Assembly (NCBI GenBank): GCA_002782345.1
Contig: PFHO01000035.1
Span: 1 to 24,058, forward strand
Reading direction: 5' to 3'
From: Candidatus Moranbacteria bacterium CG_4_8_14_3_um_filter_34_16
GTDB taxonomy: Bacteria > Patescibacteriota > Minisyncoccia > Moranbacterales > UBA2206
DNA length: 24,058 nucleotides
Shown here one piece after another: positions 15,535 to 23,294 of the stretch; position 1 is the stretch's first letter, and every line of letters begins with the position of its first letter. The notes below the pieces were generated by a model. The model ran no database searches and was not told the DNA's origin. It saw only the letters and a list, made by a program, of their open reading frames with translations. The position numbers and the translations under genes are program-made.

Positions 15535-16557
15535 ATGATAGCCGAAGAAAAAAAATTGAAATTGATTGTCAATATCCCGGCATACAATGAAGAAAAAGAA
15601 ATTGGAAAAACAATTGAACGAATAAAAAAAAGTTTTCAACAAGACTTTTATTCAATTGGGGACGGTCGCTCTATTGGTGAAAAATTGGTCCAAGTAATAG
15701 ATGATGGATCGGCAGACAAAACTGTTGCAATAGCCCGTGAAAACGGAGTTGACTTGATAATATCTTATTATCCTAACCGTCGTTTGGCTTATTCTTTCAA
15801 AATGGCGGTGGAAAATTGTCTTGTTAACGATGCTGACATTATGGTCAATATTGACGCGGACGGTCAGTTCAATCCGGATGATATTCCCAAACTTTTAACG
15901 CCAATTTTGGAAAAAAAAGCGGATATGGTCATTGCCAATCGTTTTGGAAAATATAGAGCAAAAAATATCCCTTGGATACGAGAATTTTTGAATAAATTGG
16001 CCGCGCATATTATTGGATTTTTTTTGGGACAAAAAACAGATGATTTAACTTGCGGTTTTCGCGCTCACAACCGCGAAACACTTTTAAGATTAAATCTTAC
16101 TAATATCCATTTCACTTATACCCAAGAAACTATTATTGACGCTATCGGAAAAAATTTGAAGTTAAAATGGATTTCAGTGCCGGTAACTTATTTTGAAAAT
16201 AGACAAGGAAAAATAACTAAATCCCTTTTTCAATTCATCAATAATTCCGGAAAAATAATTTTGAAAGCGATTAGAGATGTCAGACCGTTAAAATTTTTCG
16301 GCTGGCCAGGAATTTTTCTGCTTTTGGTTGGTTTTTTGGGATTTGCAATTTTCTTTTTCAATTATTTGCAAAATTTCAAAGTAACTCCTTATCTCAACTA
16401 TATTATATTTTCGTCCATCACTCTTCTTTTGGGAATTCAACTCATCATTTTCGCACTTATCGCCGATATGATAAAATCCAGCCGTCAATTGACGGAAGAA
16501 CTTTTTTACCAGTGGAAAAAAGAAAAGTATTCCTCCGCCAAAAACAAATCTCGCTAG
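15535..16557 (+). CDS. Polyprenyl-phosphate glycosyltransferase (DPM1/GtrB-like GT2)
   Basis: The family transfers a sugar from an NDP donor to polyprenyl phosphate, producing the lipid-linked donor used by GT-C enzymes outside the cell. The 340 residues contain a GT-A domain with VNIPAYNEEKEIGKTI, VIDDGSADKT and the DXD motif NIDADGQFNPDDI (about 103-115), then DDLTCGFRAHNRE, the acceptor-region motif of this branch. Two membrane helices follow (about 258-280 and 287-312), as in GtrB-type enzymes. It is the first gene of the plus glycan block, and its product could feed the GT-C-like protein encoded at 17978. A small hairpin, ATAATTT-CAT-AAATTAT, sits just before the start ATG 15535. Sugar identity is unknown. 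Confidence 0.9.
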   Translation: MIAEEKKLKLIVNIPAYNEEKEIGKTIERIKKSFQQDFYSIGDGRSIGEKLVQVIDDGSADKTVAIARENGVDLIISYYPNRRLAYSFKMAVENCLVNDADIMVNIDADGQFNPDDIPKLLTPILEKKADMVIANRFGKYRAKNIPWIREFLNKLAAHIIGFFLGQKTDDLTCGFRAHNRETLLRLNLTNIHFTYTQETIIDAIGKNLKLKWISVPVTYFENRQGKITKSLFQFINNSGKIILKAIRDVRPLKFFGWPGIFLLLVGFLGFAIFFFNYLQNFKVTPYLNYIIFSSITLLLGIQLIIFALIADMIKSSRQLTEELFYQWKKEKYSSAKNKSR

Positions 16558-16584
16558 AATAAAAAAATAATTTTTCTCAAATAA

Positions 16585-16678
16585 TAGACTTGTTGCTTAA
16601 TAACTCACTACTGCAATTTCCACATTTTGGTTAAATTTTCCAAAATTTCGTTATGCAATTTATTAAGCAACATGTCTA
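16585..16678. repeat. 94-bp palindrome-ended repeat, copy 2
   Basis: This is the same element as at 10746-10839, about 93% identical. Its outer inverted repeat is 19 nt with one mismatch (TAGACTTGTTGCTTAATAA against TTATTAAGCAACATGTCTA). Compared with copy 1, an A-T pair of the stem is replaced by G-C (element positions 8 and 87), a compensatory change. The inner hairpin ATTTTGG/CCAAAAT is identical. It is flanked by ATAA on both sides, which could be a target duplication or chance. It ends 11 bp before the ATG of the next GT4 gene, so it forms most of that gene's leader. Confidence 0.85.
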
Positions 16679-16689
16679 ATAAATCCTAA

Positions 16690-17814
16690 ATGAAACTAAA
16701 AATTCTTTTTATTTCTCACTCTTATCCTCCAATTTTAGGCGGAGTGGAAAATCAAAATTTCAATTTAGCCAATAATTTGGCCAAAATTGCGCGAGTGAAA
16801 ATCATCGCTAATGGAAAAGGAAAAAAATGGCTTCTTTTTTTCATTCCAATGACTTTTCTGGAATCTTTTTTCTTAATGTCTTTTTATGACGCTTGTCTCG
16901 TAGGCAATGGAGTTTTAACACCACTGGCACGAACATTAAAATTTTTTCATCCAAAGAAAAAGTTTTTTTCCGTCATTCATGGATTGGACATAACTTTCAT
17001 TTATAAAAAAGGAATTTTGGCAAAAATTTACAAAAAAATTAATATTCCTTCCATCCGAAAAATGGATAAACTTTTTATGGTGGGAAATTTTACTCTTGAA
17101 GAAGCCGTCAAAGTTGATGTTTGTCGCAAAAAAAGTTTTTTTATCCCCAATGGCGTAGACGCGAAAAATCTTAAAAAAGAACATTCTCGCGAAGAATTAA
17201 GCGAATTTTTAGGAATAGATACAAAAAACAAAAAAATTATATTAAGATTGGGCAGATTTGTTCCTCATAAAGGGACTGATTGGTTTATCGCCAATATAAT
17301 GCCAAAACTGTCTTCGGACACTTTTTTAGTTGCCACCGGTTACAGAGTTAAGAAAAAAACTGCCGGGGATCCAGATAATTTTTCCGCTTGTCAAGAAGCT
17401 ATCCAAAAAAATAATCTGGAAAAAAGAGTAAAAATTTTACCTAATCTTTCACAAGACAAGTTGGAAATTTTGCTTAATACCGTTGATTTAGTTGTTTCTC
17501 CCAATATCAATTATCCTGGATCATCGGAAGGCTTTGGAATAAATGTTATTGAAGCGGCCGCTTGCGAAAGAATTGTGATCGCTTCTGATTTGCAAGGCTT
17601 AAAAGACGCGATAAAAAATGGAAAGAGCGGATTTTTGGTTGAAGCGGAAAATACCGAACAGTGGATCAAAGAAATAAAAGCTATTTTTTCCGCCGGACCG
17701 GAATTTTCCCAAAAATTCGGAGAAATGGCAAGAGAATATGTGGAAAAAAATTTTAGTTGGGAAGAAATTGCCAAAAGATATCTTGAAGAAATGAAAAAAA
17801 CATTCAACAAATAA
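16690..17814 (+). CDS. Glycosyltransferase family 4
   Basis: This is a GT-B enzyme of 374 residues. The N-terminus reads LFISHSYPPILGGVENQNFNLAN, the classic glycine-rich GT4 start that contacts the acceptor side. The donor half has ILRLGRFVPHKGTDWFI (Arg and Lys contacts) and the EX7E motif SSEGFGINVIEAAA, with the usual NPGSSEGFG variant reading YPGSSEGFG. It has no clear membrane helix, though residues 48-66 (WLLFFIPMTFLESFFLMSF) are hydrophobic and could dip into the membrane. It is preceded by the 94-bp repeat and followed three bases later by MITE copy B. Second gene of the plus glycan block. Confidence 0.92.
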   Translation: MKLKILFISHSYPPILGGVENQNFNLANNLAKIARVKIIANGKGKKWLLFFIPMTFLESFFLMSFYDACLVGNGVLTPLARTLKFFHPKKKFFSVIHGLDITFIYKKGILAKIYKKINIPSIRKMDKLFMVGNFTLEEAVKVDVCRKKSFFIPNGVDAKNLKKEHSREELSEFLGIDTKNKKIILRLGRFVPHKGTDWFIANIMPKLSSDTFLVATGYRVKKKTAGDPDNFSACQEAIQKNNLEKRVKILPNLSQDKLEILLNTVDLVVSPNINYPGSSEGFGINVIEAAACERIVIASDLQGLKDAIKNGKSGFLVEAENTEQWIKEIKAIFSAGPEFSQKFGEMAREYVEKNFSWEEIAKRYLEEMKKTFNK

Positions 17815-17817
17815 AAT

Positions 17818-17952
17818 TAGGACTTACGCGCTTGCCTCAAAATTACTAAAGCATAATTTGTTAAATTAGGTTAATTCCTGCCAGTTTAATTAAGATTGAA
17901 GCACTTGAAAAAGATTATCATTATTAATTTCTTGTCAAACACGTAAGTCCTA
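17818..17952. mobile_element. MITE-like element, copy B (135 bp, inverted relative to copy A)
   Basis: The terminal repeats are TAGGACTTACGCGCTTG (left) and TAGGACTTACGTGTTTG (right, read inward): 17 bp with two mismatches. Its reverse complement aligns with copy A (12197-12323) over the full length with a few small indels. It contains no reading frame. It starts three bases after the stop of the GT4 gene and ends 25 bp before the GT-C gene, filling nearly the whole intergenic gap without damaging either gene. Confidence 0.85.
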
Positions 17953-17977
17953 AAAATAAAAATCCGATTTTTAAAAA

Positions 17978-19912
17978 ATGTTTCACATTTTTTTCTTGCA
18001 AATTATATTTTTTGTTTCTTTTATCATAGTCTCATTTTTACCGGGATATTTTTTGATTTTAGCGATTTTTGGAAAAAATGAAAATTTTTTGGAAAAAATA
18101 GAACGTTTTATTTTTTCTTTTGGAATTGGAATAATCGTAACCGATTTTATCGCTTTTTTTTACGCCAAAATAAACATTCCTCTCAGCAAATTTTCTTCCG
18201 TTTTAGGAGTAATAATTTTTGCTCTGTCTTGCTGGGGAATTTATAAATTCAAAGAAAAGAAAAAAGGGGAATATTTTCAAAATGATTTCAAAAATATTTT
18301 CTCTTTTGACAAAAACCAAATTAAATTGATATTCATTTTGATTTTTTTTCTTTTTTTTATAAGAACCGCTTATCTTGAAAAAACAGTTGTTCCGACCGCC
18401 ACTGATATGGGACACCACGCCTACTGGATAAACTCCATCGTTGAAACGGGTCAACTTCCCAATTATGACGGAATGCCGGATTTTATTATTGGAGAGCATA
18501 TTGCTTTGGCGGAAATAACAATGATTGGAAATCTGAGTCTTTTTAGTGCCAGTCCAGTAGTTTTTCTTTTGATAAACAATATCTTGGGAATTCTTGCGAT
18601 TTTTGTTTTAACTTTAAGAATATTCAAAAATAAAAATGTGGCGATTCTCTCTCTTTTATTTTTGGGAGTTTTTTTTGCTGTTTCTTCTCCGCAAGTCAAA
18701 TTTGTCAGCGGAGGAGTGATGGGAAACATTTTAGGAAATTATCTGTTGCCAATGACTCTTTATTTTTATTTTAGAGCTTTTGAATTTTTGGATGAAAAAA
18801 CAAAAATTGAAAATGGAGAAACACTTAAAATTTTTCAAAAATTTTTGGGGCTGGCATTTTTTTCAACTTTTGGTTTGTTTTATACACATCATCTGTCCGC
18901 CTTTGTTTTTCTTTTTGTTTTTGTTTTATGGACGGCGATTTTTTTGGCGTTAAACATTAAACAAATTAAAAATATATTCAAAAAATTAATTTTATTATTT
19001 TTTTCCAAATCAGTTTTGATTTTTCTTTTTTTAGGAATATTTTTTTTCTTTTTTATCCTCACTCCCAATTATATAAAAACAAACGCAGTGGAAGAAACAT
19101 TAGGCACTCCTTCTAAAGCTACCCGAGAAGGATTATCTTTGGATAACTTGCAAAGTTCTTTGGGAGAATTTCGTTTGTTTTTGGGAGTCTTGGGAATACT
19201 GATTTTATTTTGCCTGAAAGACAGAAAAAAAGTTGGGATAACTTTGATTTGTGCTTGGTCAATAATGATTTTTATAATGTCGGCAAAACCAGGATGGATT
19301 TTTATCAACATTCCCAGTAATCGCATCGGAACATATTTATCCTATCCCCTTTCTATTCTTTCCGCCATAACTTTTTTTTCTTTTTTCACTTTTTTCGGCA
19401 CACAAAAATTTTTTTCAAAAAATATCTTTGAGGCTCTTCCCGCAAAAACGACTTTTTTTATTTTTTTTCTTCTGACAACTTTTGCGTTTACGGAAGGCTT
19501 GGGAAATAGCACTCAAATTTTCAAAGAATCTTTCGATTTTTCACCGGTGCTGAAAACATTTTTTGCTTCTCAATATTTGAAAGAAAAAACCGAGAAATCG
19601 GACATTTTATTGAAAGATCACAATTATTTGTCCGGTGACACTTGGATGAAATTGTTTTTTATGCGAGGATATGATTATCCTATGTCACGAGGATATTTTA
19701 AACGTTATGAAGATCCCACCAAGCCCAGAGAAATGTGCACCTTGTATATGATATCCAATCCCGCAGAAGAGCAAGCTTTGGAATGTTTTAAAAAAACCGC
19801 CACCAATTTCATTGTGGTTAATCCTCATTATGATTCTTCCCAGTTTGCCAAGCTGAAAAATTTTGATCAAATTTATACCAATGGCGAAGTAGCAATTTTT
19901 TATAGAAAATAA
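17978..19912 (+). CDS. Polytopic membrane protein, GT-C-like glycosyltransferase
   Basis: The protein has 644 residues with about 12-13 hydrophobic helices and a soluble C-terminal domain (about 520-644), the layout of GT-C transferases that use polyprenyl-phosphate sugars at the outer membrane face. The first extracytoplasmic loop has TATDMGHHAYW (residues 140-150), where Asp143 would be the catalytic acid position of GT-C enzymes, then GEHIALAEI. A DTWMKLFFMRGYDYPMSRGYF stretch lies in the C-terminal domain. The first ~90 residues form a separate four-helix-like module. I cannot assign a named family with certainty. It is followed two bases later by a small exported protein and probably works with it. 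The DPM1-like GT2 at 15535 could supply its donor. Confidence 0.75.
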   Translation: MFHIFFLQIIFFVSFIIVSFLPGYFLILAIFGKNENFLEKIERFIFSFGIGIIVTDFIAFFYAKINIPLSKFSSVLGVIIFALSCWGIYKFKEKKKGEYFQNDFKNIFSFDKNQIKLIFILIFFLFFIRTAYLEKTVVPTATDMGHHAYWINSIVETGQLPNYDGMPDFIIGEHIALAEITMIGNLSLFSASPVVFLLINNILGILAIFVLTLRIFKNKNVAILSLLFLGVFFAVSSPQVKFVSGGVMGNILGNYLLPMTLYFYFRAFEFLDEKTKIENGETLKIFQKFLGLAFFSTFGLFYTHHLSAFVFLFVFVLWTAIFLALNIKQIKNIFKKLILLFFSKSVLIFLFLGIFFFFFILTPNYIKTNAVEETLGTPSKATREGLSLDNLQSSLGEFRLFLGVLGILILFCLKDRKKVGITLICAWSIMIFIMSAKPGWIFINIPSNRIGTYLSYPLSILSAITFFSFFTFFGTQKFFSKNIFEALPAKTTFFIFFLLTTFAFTEGLGNSTQIFKESFDFSPVLKTFFASQYLKEKTEKSDILLKDHNYLSGDTWMKLFFMRGYDYPMSRGYFKRYEDPTKPREMCTLYMISNPAEEQALECFKKTATNFIVVNPHYDSSQFAKLKNFDQIYTNGEVAIFYRK

Positions 19913-19914
19913 TT

Positions 19915-20268
19915 ATGCAAAAAAAAATAATTCTATTTATTTCTTTATTATTATTTTTCAGTTCTTTTTGGCTTTTTTATTCTTCAGAAAAAAAAACCGA
20001 TCCTGCTAAACAAAATGATTGGTGGTCGCTTTATTTTTCTGTACCGAAAGAAACAAATTCAAATTTTACAATTGAAAATTATAGCAATCAAAATAATTTT
20101 CATTGGAAAGAATTATCAAAAAATAAAGTTATTCAAGAAAATGACATTCAGATAAAAAAGGGGGAGAAATCTCAAATCAAAATAAAAAATCCTGAAGAAA
20201 AAGAAAAGGTGATCATTCAAGTAACTCATAAGGAAGAAAAGAAAGAAATTTACAAAAATTTAAACTAG
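19915..20268 (+). CDS. Small exported or membrane-anchored protein coupled to the GT-C gene
   Basis: This 117-residue protein has one N-terminal hydrophobic helix (about 5-22) that is a signal anchor, then a hydrophilic domain. The domain has alternating strand-like segments (NFTIENYSNQ, EKVIIQVTHKE) with the spacing of a small beta-sandwich, rather like the C-terminal domain of some multi-pass membrane proteins. No catalytic motif is visible. It starts two bases after the GT-C stop, so translation is almost certainly coupled. A role as an accessory subunit of that transferase on the outer face is inferred. I do not recognise a family. Confidence 0.7.
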   Translation: MQKKIILFISLLLFFSSFWLFYSSEKKTDPAKQNDWWSLYFSVPKETNSNFTIENYSNQNNFHWKELSKNKVIQENDIQIKKGEKSQIKIKNPEEKEKVIIQVTHKEEKKEIYKNLN

Positions 20269-20307
20269 ATTTAATTTTAATCGCCACCTTAAAAGCAAAA
20301 AATTAGT

Positions 20308-20337
20308 TTGAAAATAGTTCTTTGGGTGCGCAATAAT
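20308..20337 (+). promoter_or_regulatory. Possible promoter before the third GT4 gene of the plus block
   Basis: TTGAAA (20308-20313), an 18-bp spacer and AATAAT (20332-20337), each 5 of 6 to consensus. It sits in the 124-bp gap before ATG 20393. Chance matches are common in such A/T-rich DNA. Confidence 0.35.
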
Positions 20338-20392
20338 AAATTTTAAAAATTTTTTAAAAAGCAAAAATCATAATCTTATCAGAAAAAAAACA

Positions 20393-21577
20393 ATGAAAAA
20401 TTTAAACCGAAAAAAAATTCTTTTTGTTACTCGTCCTCTTTCTCCTCCTTGGGACGAAGCCTCAAAAAATTTCGCCTATTCTTTGGCAAAAAATATTTCC
20501 CAATCGGAAATCAATATTATGACTGATCAAAAAGACTCTTCTTTTTCTTCCGATTTAATTTTTCCGCATAAAGTTTATACCGCGTCTGAAAATTCCCGTT
20601 TTGATTTTTGGCAGAAAGTGTGCGCCATTTTTTTTCAATTTAAAATCAGAAATAAATTTGATATTCACCATTATTTTTTCACTCCGACAATCCTCAATTC
20701 ATTTTTAATTAAAAATTTTCTCAAAAATCCCAAAACAAAAACCATTCAAACTATCGCCACTTTGCGAGAAGATTTATGGTCGGACAAAGACATCAGAAAA
20801 ATTTTATTCGCCAACATTATTATTGTTTATTCCGCCTTTGCCAAAAATAAATTAAACAATTTGGGTTTTGAAAATGTTTTTCAAATTTATCCGGGAATAG
20901 ATTTGCAAGAATACAAACAAATTTCTTTCCAAGAGACGCAAAAAAATTTGCTGACTGATTTTTCCAATGAATCCGAGGTTTCCAAAAATTTCACAAAAAT
21001 GCATTCAAAAGAAAATGATTTTGTGATAAACTTCACTGGAGAATACACTCGTTTGGGGGCGATTGATTTGATAATTGACAGTTTCATTGACATCGCTAAA
21101 AAAAATCCTTCCATTAAACTGTCTCTGGCAGTCAGGATAAAAAATGAGAAAGACGCTCTGAAAAAAAGATTGATAAAGAAAAAATTGAAAAAAAATAATT
21201 TGCTCAATCAAGTTTCTTTTTTTGACAATGGAAGATATAAAATGAAAAATGTCTATAATCTTTGCGACATCAGTCTTTTTCCAGTGAATAATATGCAAGG
21301 AAAATTTGATATTCCTCTTGCGGTGGTTGAGGCGATGGCATGTCAAAAACCGGTAATCATTTCCGATTTGCCAATTTTGGCGGAATTAACAAACGGAAAA
21401 AATTCAGTCATAGTTAAAAAAGATAATCAAAAAGAATTGACTGACGCTATTTTGGATTTATACACTCACCCTGAAAAAAAACGTCTGATTGGTTGGGAAG
21501 CAAGAAAATTTGTGGAAGAAAAATTTAATATAAAAAAAATCGCCCAAGAATATGAAAAAATTTACGCTACTCTATAA
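20393..21577 (+). CDS. Glycosyltransferase family 4 (divergent)
   Basis: This GT-B enzyme has 394 residues. The N-terminus is ILFVTRPLSPPWDEASKNFAYSLA; the acceptor half also has FDIHHYFFTPT. The donor half has FTGEYTRLGAIDLI in place of the usual G-[KR]-G turn, and KFDIPLAVVEAMACQKPVI at the EX7E site, where Asp stands for the first Glu. These changes suggest a distinct donor or acceptor; the fold assignment is still firm. It lies 124 bp after the small exported protein gene, with a possible promoter of its own. The last gene of the plus glycan block; the RtcB homologue follows within 25 bp, so the two may be co-transcribed by read-through. Confidence 0.82.
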   Translation: MKNLNRKKILFVTRPLSPPWDEASKNFAYSLAKNISQSEINIMTDQKDSSFSSDLIFPHKVYTASENSRFDFWQKVCAIFFQFKIRNKFDIHHYFFTPTILNSFLIKNFLKNPKTKTIQTIATLREDLWSDKDIRKILFANIIIVYSAFAKNKLNNLGFENVFQIYPGIDLQEYKQISFQETQKNLLTDFSNESEVSKNFTKMHSKENDFVINFTGEYTRLGAIDLIIDSFIDIAKKNPSIKLSLAVRIKNEKDALKKRLIKKKLKKNNLLNQVSFFDNGRYKMKNVYNLCDISLFPVNNMQGKFDIPLAVVEAMACQKPVIISDLPILAELTNGKNSVIVKKDNQKELTDAILDLYTHPEKKRLIGWEARKFVEEKFNIKKIAQEYEKIYATL

Positions 21578-21600
21578 ATAATATAATTTTGAAAAAAAAT

Positions 21601-23097
21601 ATGTTTCAATATAATTTTGAAAATATCTCTCAGCATAAAAAAATTTTTCAAACTGAAAAAATGAAAGTGCCGGTAATTTTTCACGCTTCAAAAAATTTGA
21701 TGCCCGAGGAAAACACTCTTTCTGAACTGGAAAATGTGGCTTCTCAAGAATTTGCATTTCATCATGTGGCGGCAATGAGCGATGTTCATAGCAAAAAAGG
21801 CAGAAAAAATCCCACCGGAACAGTAGTTGCCAGCGAAAATCACTTGATGCCTCAGATAAATGATACCGCTCCCAACTGCGGAATGCGTTTTTTAAAAACC
21901 AATTTGACCGACACAGATTTGGAAGGAGAAAAAATTGATAATCTTTTTAGCGAATTAGTCAAAGTCATCCCAACTAAAACTTATAAAGGAACTGTTATTC
22001 CTTACTCTCTAGTAATGGATATCTGTCGTTTTGGCGTGAAACCAGTAAAAGACTTTTTCAAAACTAGAACTCAAAATGAAATTGAAAATACTTATAAAAA
22101 TGGAAATTTTTTTGAAAAAGAAGTCAACCAACGAGAAATTTTAGATGTCATTCCCAAACTTTTTTTGCAAATCGGACGCGCGCGTTTGGGAATTTTAGGC
22201 GCGGCCGGAAATCATTTTTTAGATCTTATGAAAATCAAAAAAATCAAAAATTCTGATTTAGCCAAAAAAATGGGTATTTTTGAGGGACAATATATCTTTC
22301 TTATGCACACAGGATCGGGACTTTTGGGGCAATACTCTTCTTATTTTTACACACCTAAAAAGAAGGAACATTTGAGTCAAAGAATCGTTTTGGAAATGGG
22401 AAAACTTTCTTTCAATTCTCAAATGAAAAAAGTTTATCGCAATTTATCCCGAAAAATAAATTCTTCCAAAAACAAAGATGAATTTTTCGCCTATGATAAA
22501 AATACTTTGGAAGGGAAAATGTTTATCACTGCCAATTTTGCGTCCGCCAATCATGGTTTTGCCAATAGAGTCATCTTGACTCACAACTTAGACAATGCTA
22601 TAGAAAAAGTTCTTGGGAAAAACGCTCAATTGGATTTGCTTTATGATATGCCTCATGTTTTCATTGATCGAGAAAATCATTTTGGAAAAGACTTGTGGAT
22701 TCACCGAAACGGGACCGTACGCGCCAACGGACCGGAAAGAATGAAACATCATTCTCTTTTTTCTCAAACCGGCGAACCGGTTTTTATCCCCTCTTCTATG
22801 AGCACGCCCGCTTATCTTTGCGTAGGAACCGATGAAAATTCTTCCTCTTTTTTCTCCGCTTCTCATGGAACCGGAAGAAGAAAATATCCGGAAAGTTCCT
22901 TCGCACAAAACAAAAATGATTTGTTCAAAAAAATGGAAAAAAAACAGGTCAAACTTTTCAACGCTAAATCCAAAGGAGTGATTTTACAAGACAGTGCTTA
23001 TTATAAAGATGTAGAGGAAGTTATTACAGGAATGGAAGAAAATAAAATAATTCAAACGGTGGCTAAAATGGATCCGGTGGCGGTTTTGATGTATTGA
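21601..23097 (+). CDS. rtcB: Divergent RtcB-type RNA ligase homologue
   Basis: RtcB joins 2',3'-cyclic phosphate (or 3'-phosphate) RNA ends to 5'-OH ends using GTP and manganese, in tRNA splicing or RNA repair. Numbering from ATG 21601 (498 residues), recognisable blocks are HVAAMSDVH, NCGMRFLKTN (Cys93), LGAAGNHF (Asn204, His205), LMHTGSGLLG (His236), LYDMPHVFID (His352), PVFIPSSMSTPAYLCVG and SHGTGR with His422, the residue that is guanylylated in family members. The usual DxGCG motif reads APNCG: the metal-binding Asp (Asp75 of E. coli RtcB) is Ala90 here. An extra 90-100 residues between the Cys and GNH blocks makes it longer than E. coli RtcB (408). The frame opens at TTG 21589, but ATG 21601 is the more likely start. 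Confidence 0.88.
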   Translation: MFQYNFENISQHKKIFQTEKMKVPVIFHASKNLMPEENTLSELENVASQEFAFHHVAAMSDVHSKKGRKNPTGTVVASENHLMPQINDTAPNCGMRFLKTNLTDTDLEGEKIDNLFSELVKVIPTKTYKGTVIPYSLVMDICRFGVKPVKDFFKTRTQNEIENTYKNGNFFEKEVNQREILDVIPKLFLQIGRARLGILGAAGNHFLDLMKIKKIKNSDLAKKMGIFEGQYIFLMHTGSGLLGQYSSYFYTPKKKEHLSQRIVLEMGKLSFNSQMKKVYRNLSRKINSSKNKDEFFAYDKNTLEGKMFITANFASANHGFANRVILTHNLDNAIEKVLGKNAQLDLLYDMPHVFIDRENHFGKDLWIHRNGTVRANGPERMKHHSLFSQTGEPVFIPSSMSTPAYLCVGTDENSSSFFSASHGTGRRKYPESSFAQNKNDLFKKMEKKQVKLFNAKSKGVILQDSAYYKDVEEVITGMEENKIIQTVAKMDPVAVLMY

Positions 23098-23186
23098 AAA
23101 TTATTTTTTATAAATCTTTTTTTAATTATAAATTTCGTATAACCTGCAAATTTAGTATAGTATCAAACAATAAGTTCGCATATAAA

Positions 23187-23239
23187 CGCGATATTTAAAA
23201 TGTCGCGTCGCTATGCTCCGCTCCATTTTACATATCGCG
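23187..23239. repeat. Long imperfect hairpin upstream of the cassette core site
   Basis: Arms at 23187-23202 and 23224-23239 pair over 16 bp with one mismatch (CGCGATATTTAAAATG against CATTTTACATATCGCG), enclosing a 21-nt GC-richer loop. It lies between the rtcB stop and the GTTAGGC core site at 23259. It may be the body of a degenerate attC site whose left core (RYYYAAC) has decayed, or a palindrome unrelated to it. A smaller hairpin, GCGGA-TACC-TCCGC (23241-23254), separates it from the core site. Confidence 0.6.
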
Positions 23240-23258
23240 CGCGGATACCTCCGCACGC

Positions 23259-23265
23259 GTTAGGC
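23259..23265 (+). other. Integron-type core site GTTAGGC (R' box, left cassette boundary)
   Basis: GTTAGGC fits the GTTRRRY consensus of integron recombination sites, which are cut between G and the first T (23259/23260). It precedes the MazG-like gene by 28 bp, as a cassette boundary should. The 9-nt GTTAGGCGT (23259-23267) is repeated in inverse at 23679-23687, where the attC-like site begins. A CGGATA box lies upstream on the same side, as it does before the right-hand GTTAG. A clean partner half-site to its left was not found, so this boundary is less certain than the right one. Confidence 0.5.
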
Positions 23266-23269
23266 GTAA

Positions 23270-23294
23270 TTTTAAATTCAAAAGCAAAAATTTA
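23270..23294. repeat. Left arm of a perfect 25-bp inverted repeat around the MazG-like gene
   Basis: This 25-nt arm ends on the A of the gene's ATG (23294). It is matched without mismatch, in reverse complement, by 23624-23648. The arm is A/T-rich, but a perfect 25-mer is far beyond chance even here. The transcript's 5' leader and 3' end could therefore base-pair. Confidence 0.9.

Noticed and set aside
10686..16680. CRISPR array, because short repeats recur in the glycan region
   Set aside because: Each repeat family has only two dispersed copies (plus one partial), with no regular spacing, spacers or cas genes.
23187..23239. Ordinary Rho-independent terminator of rtcB
   Set aside because: No T-run follows the stem on the plus strand, and the loop is 21 nt; position beside an integron-type core site favours another role, though termination is not excluded.
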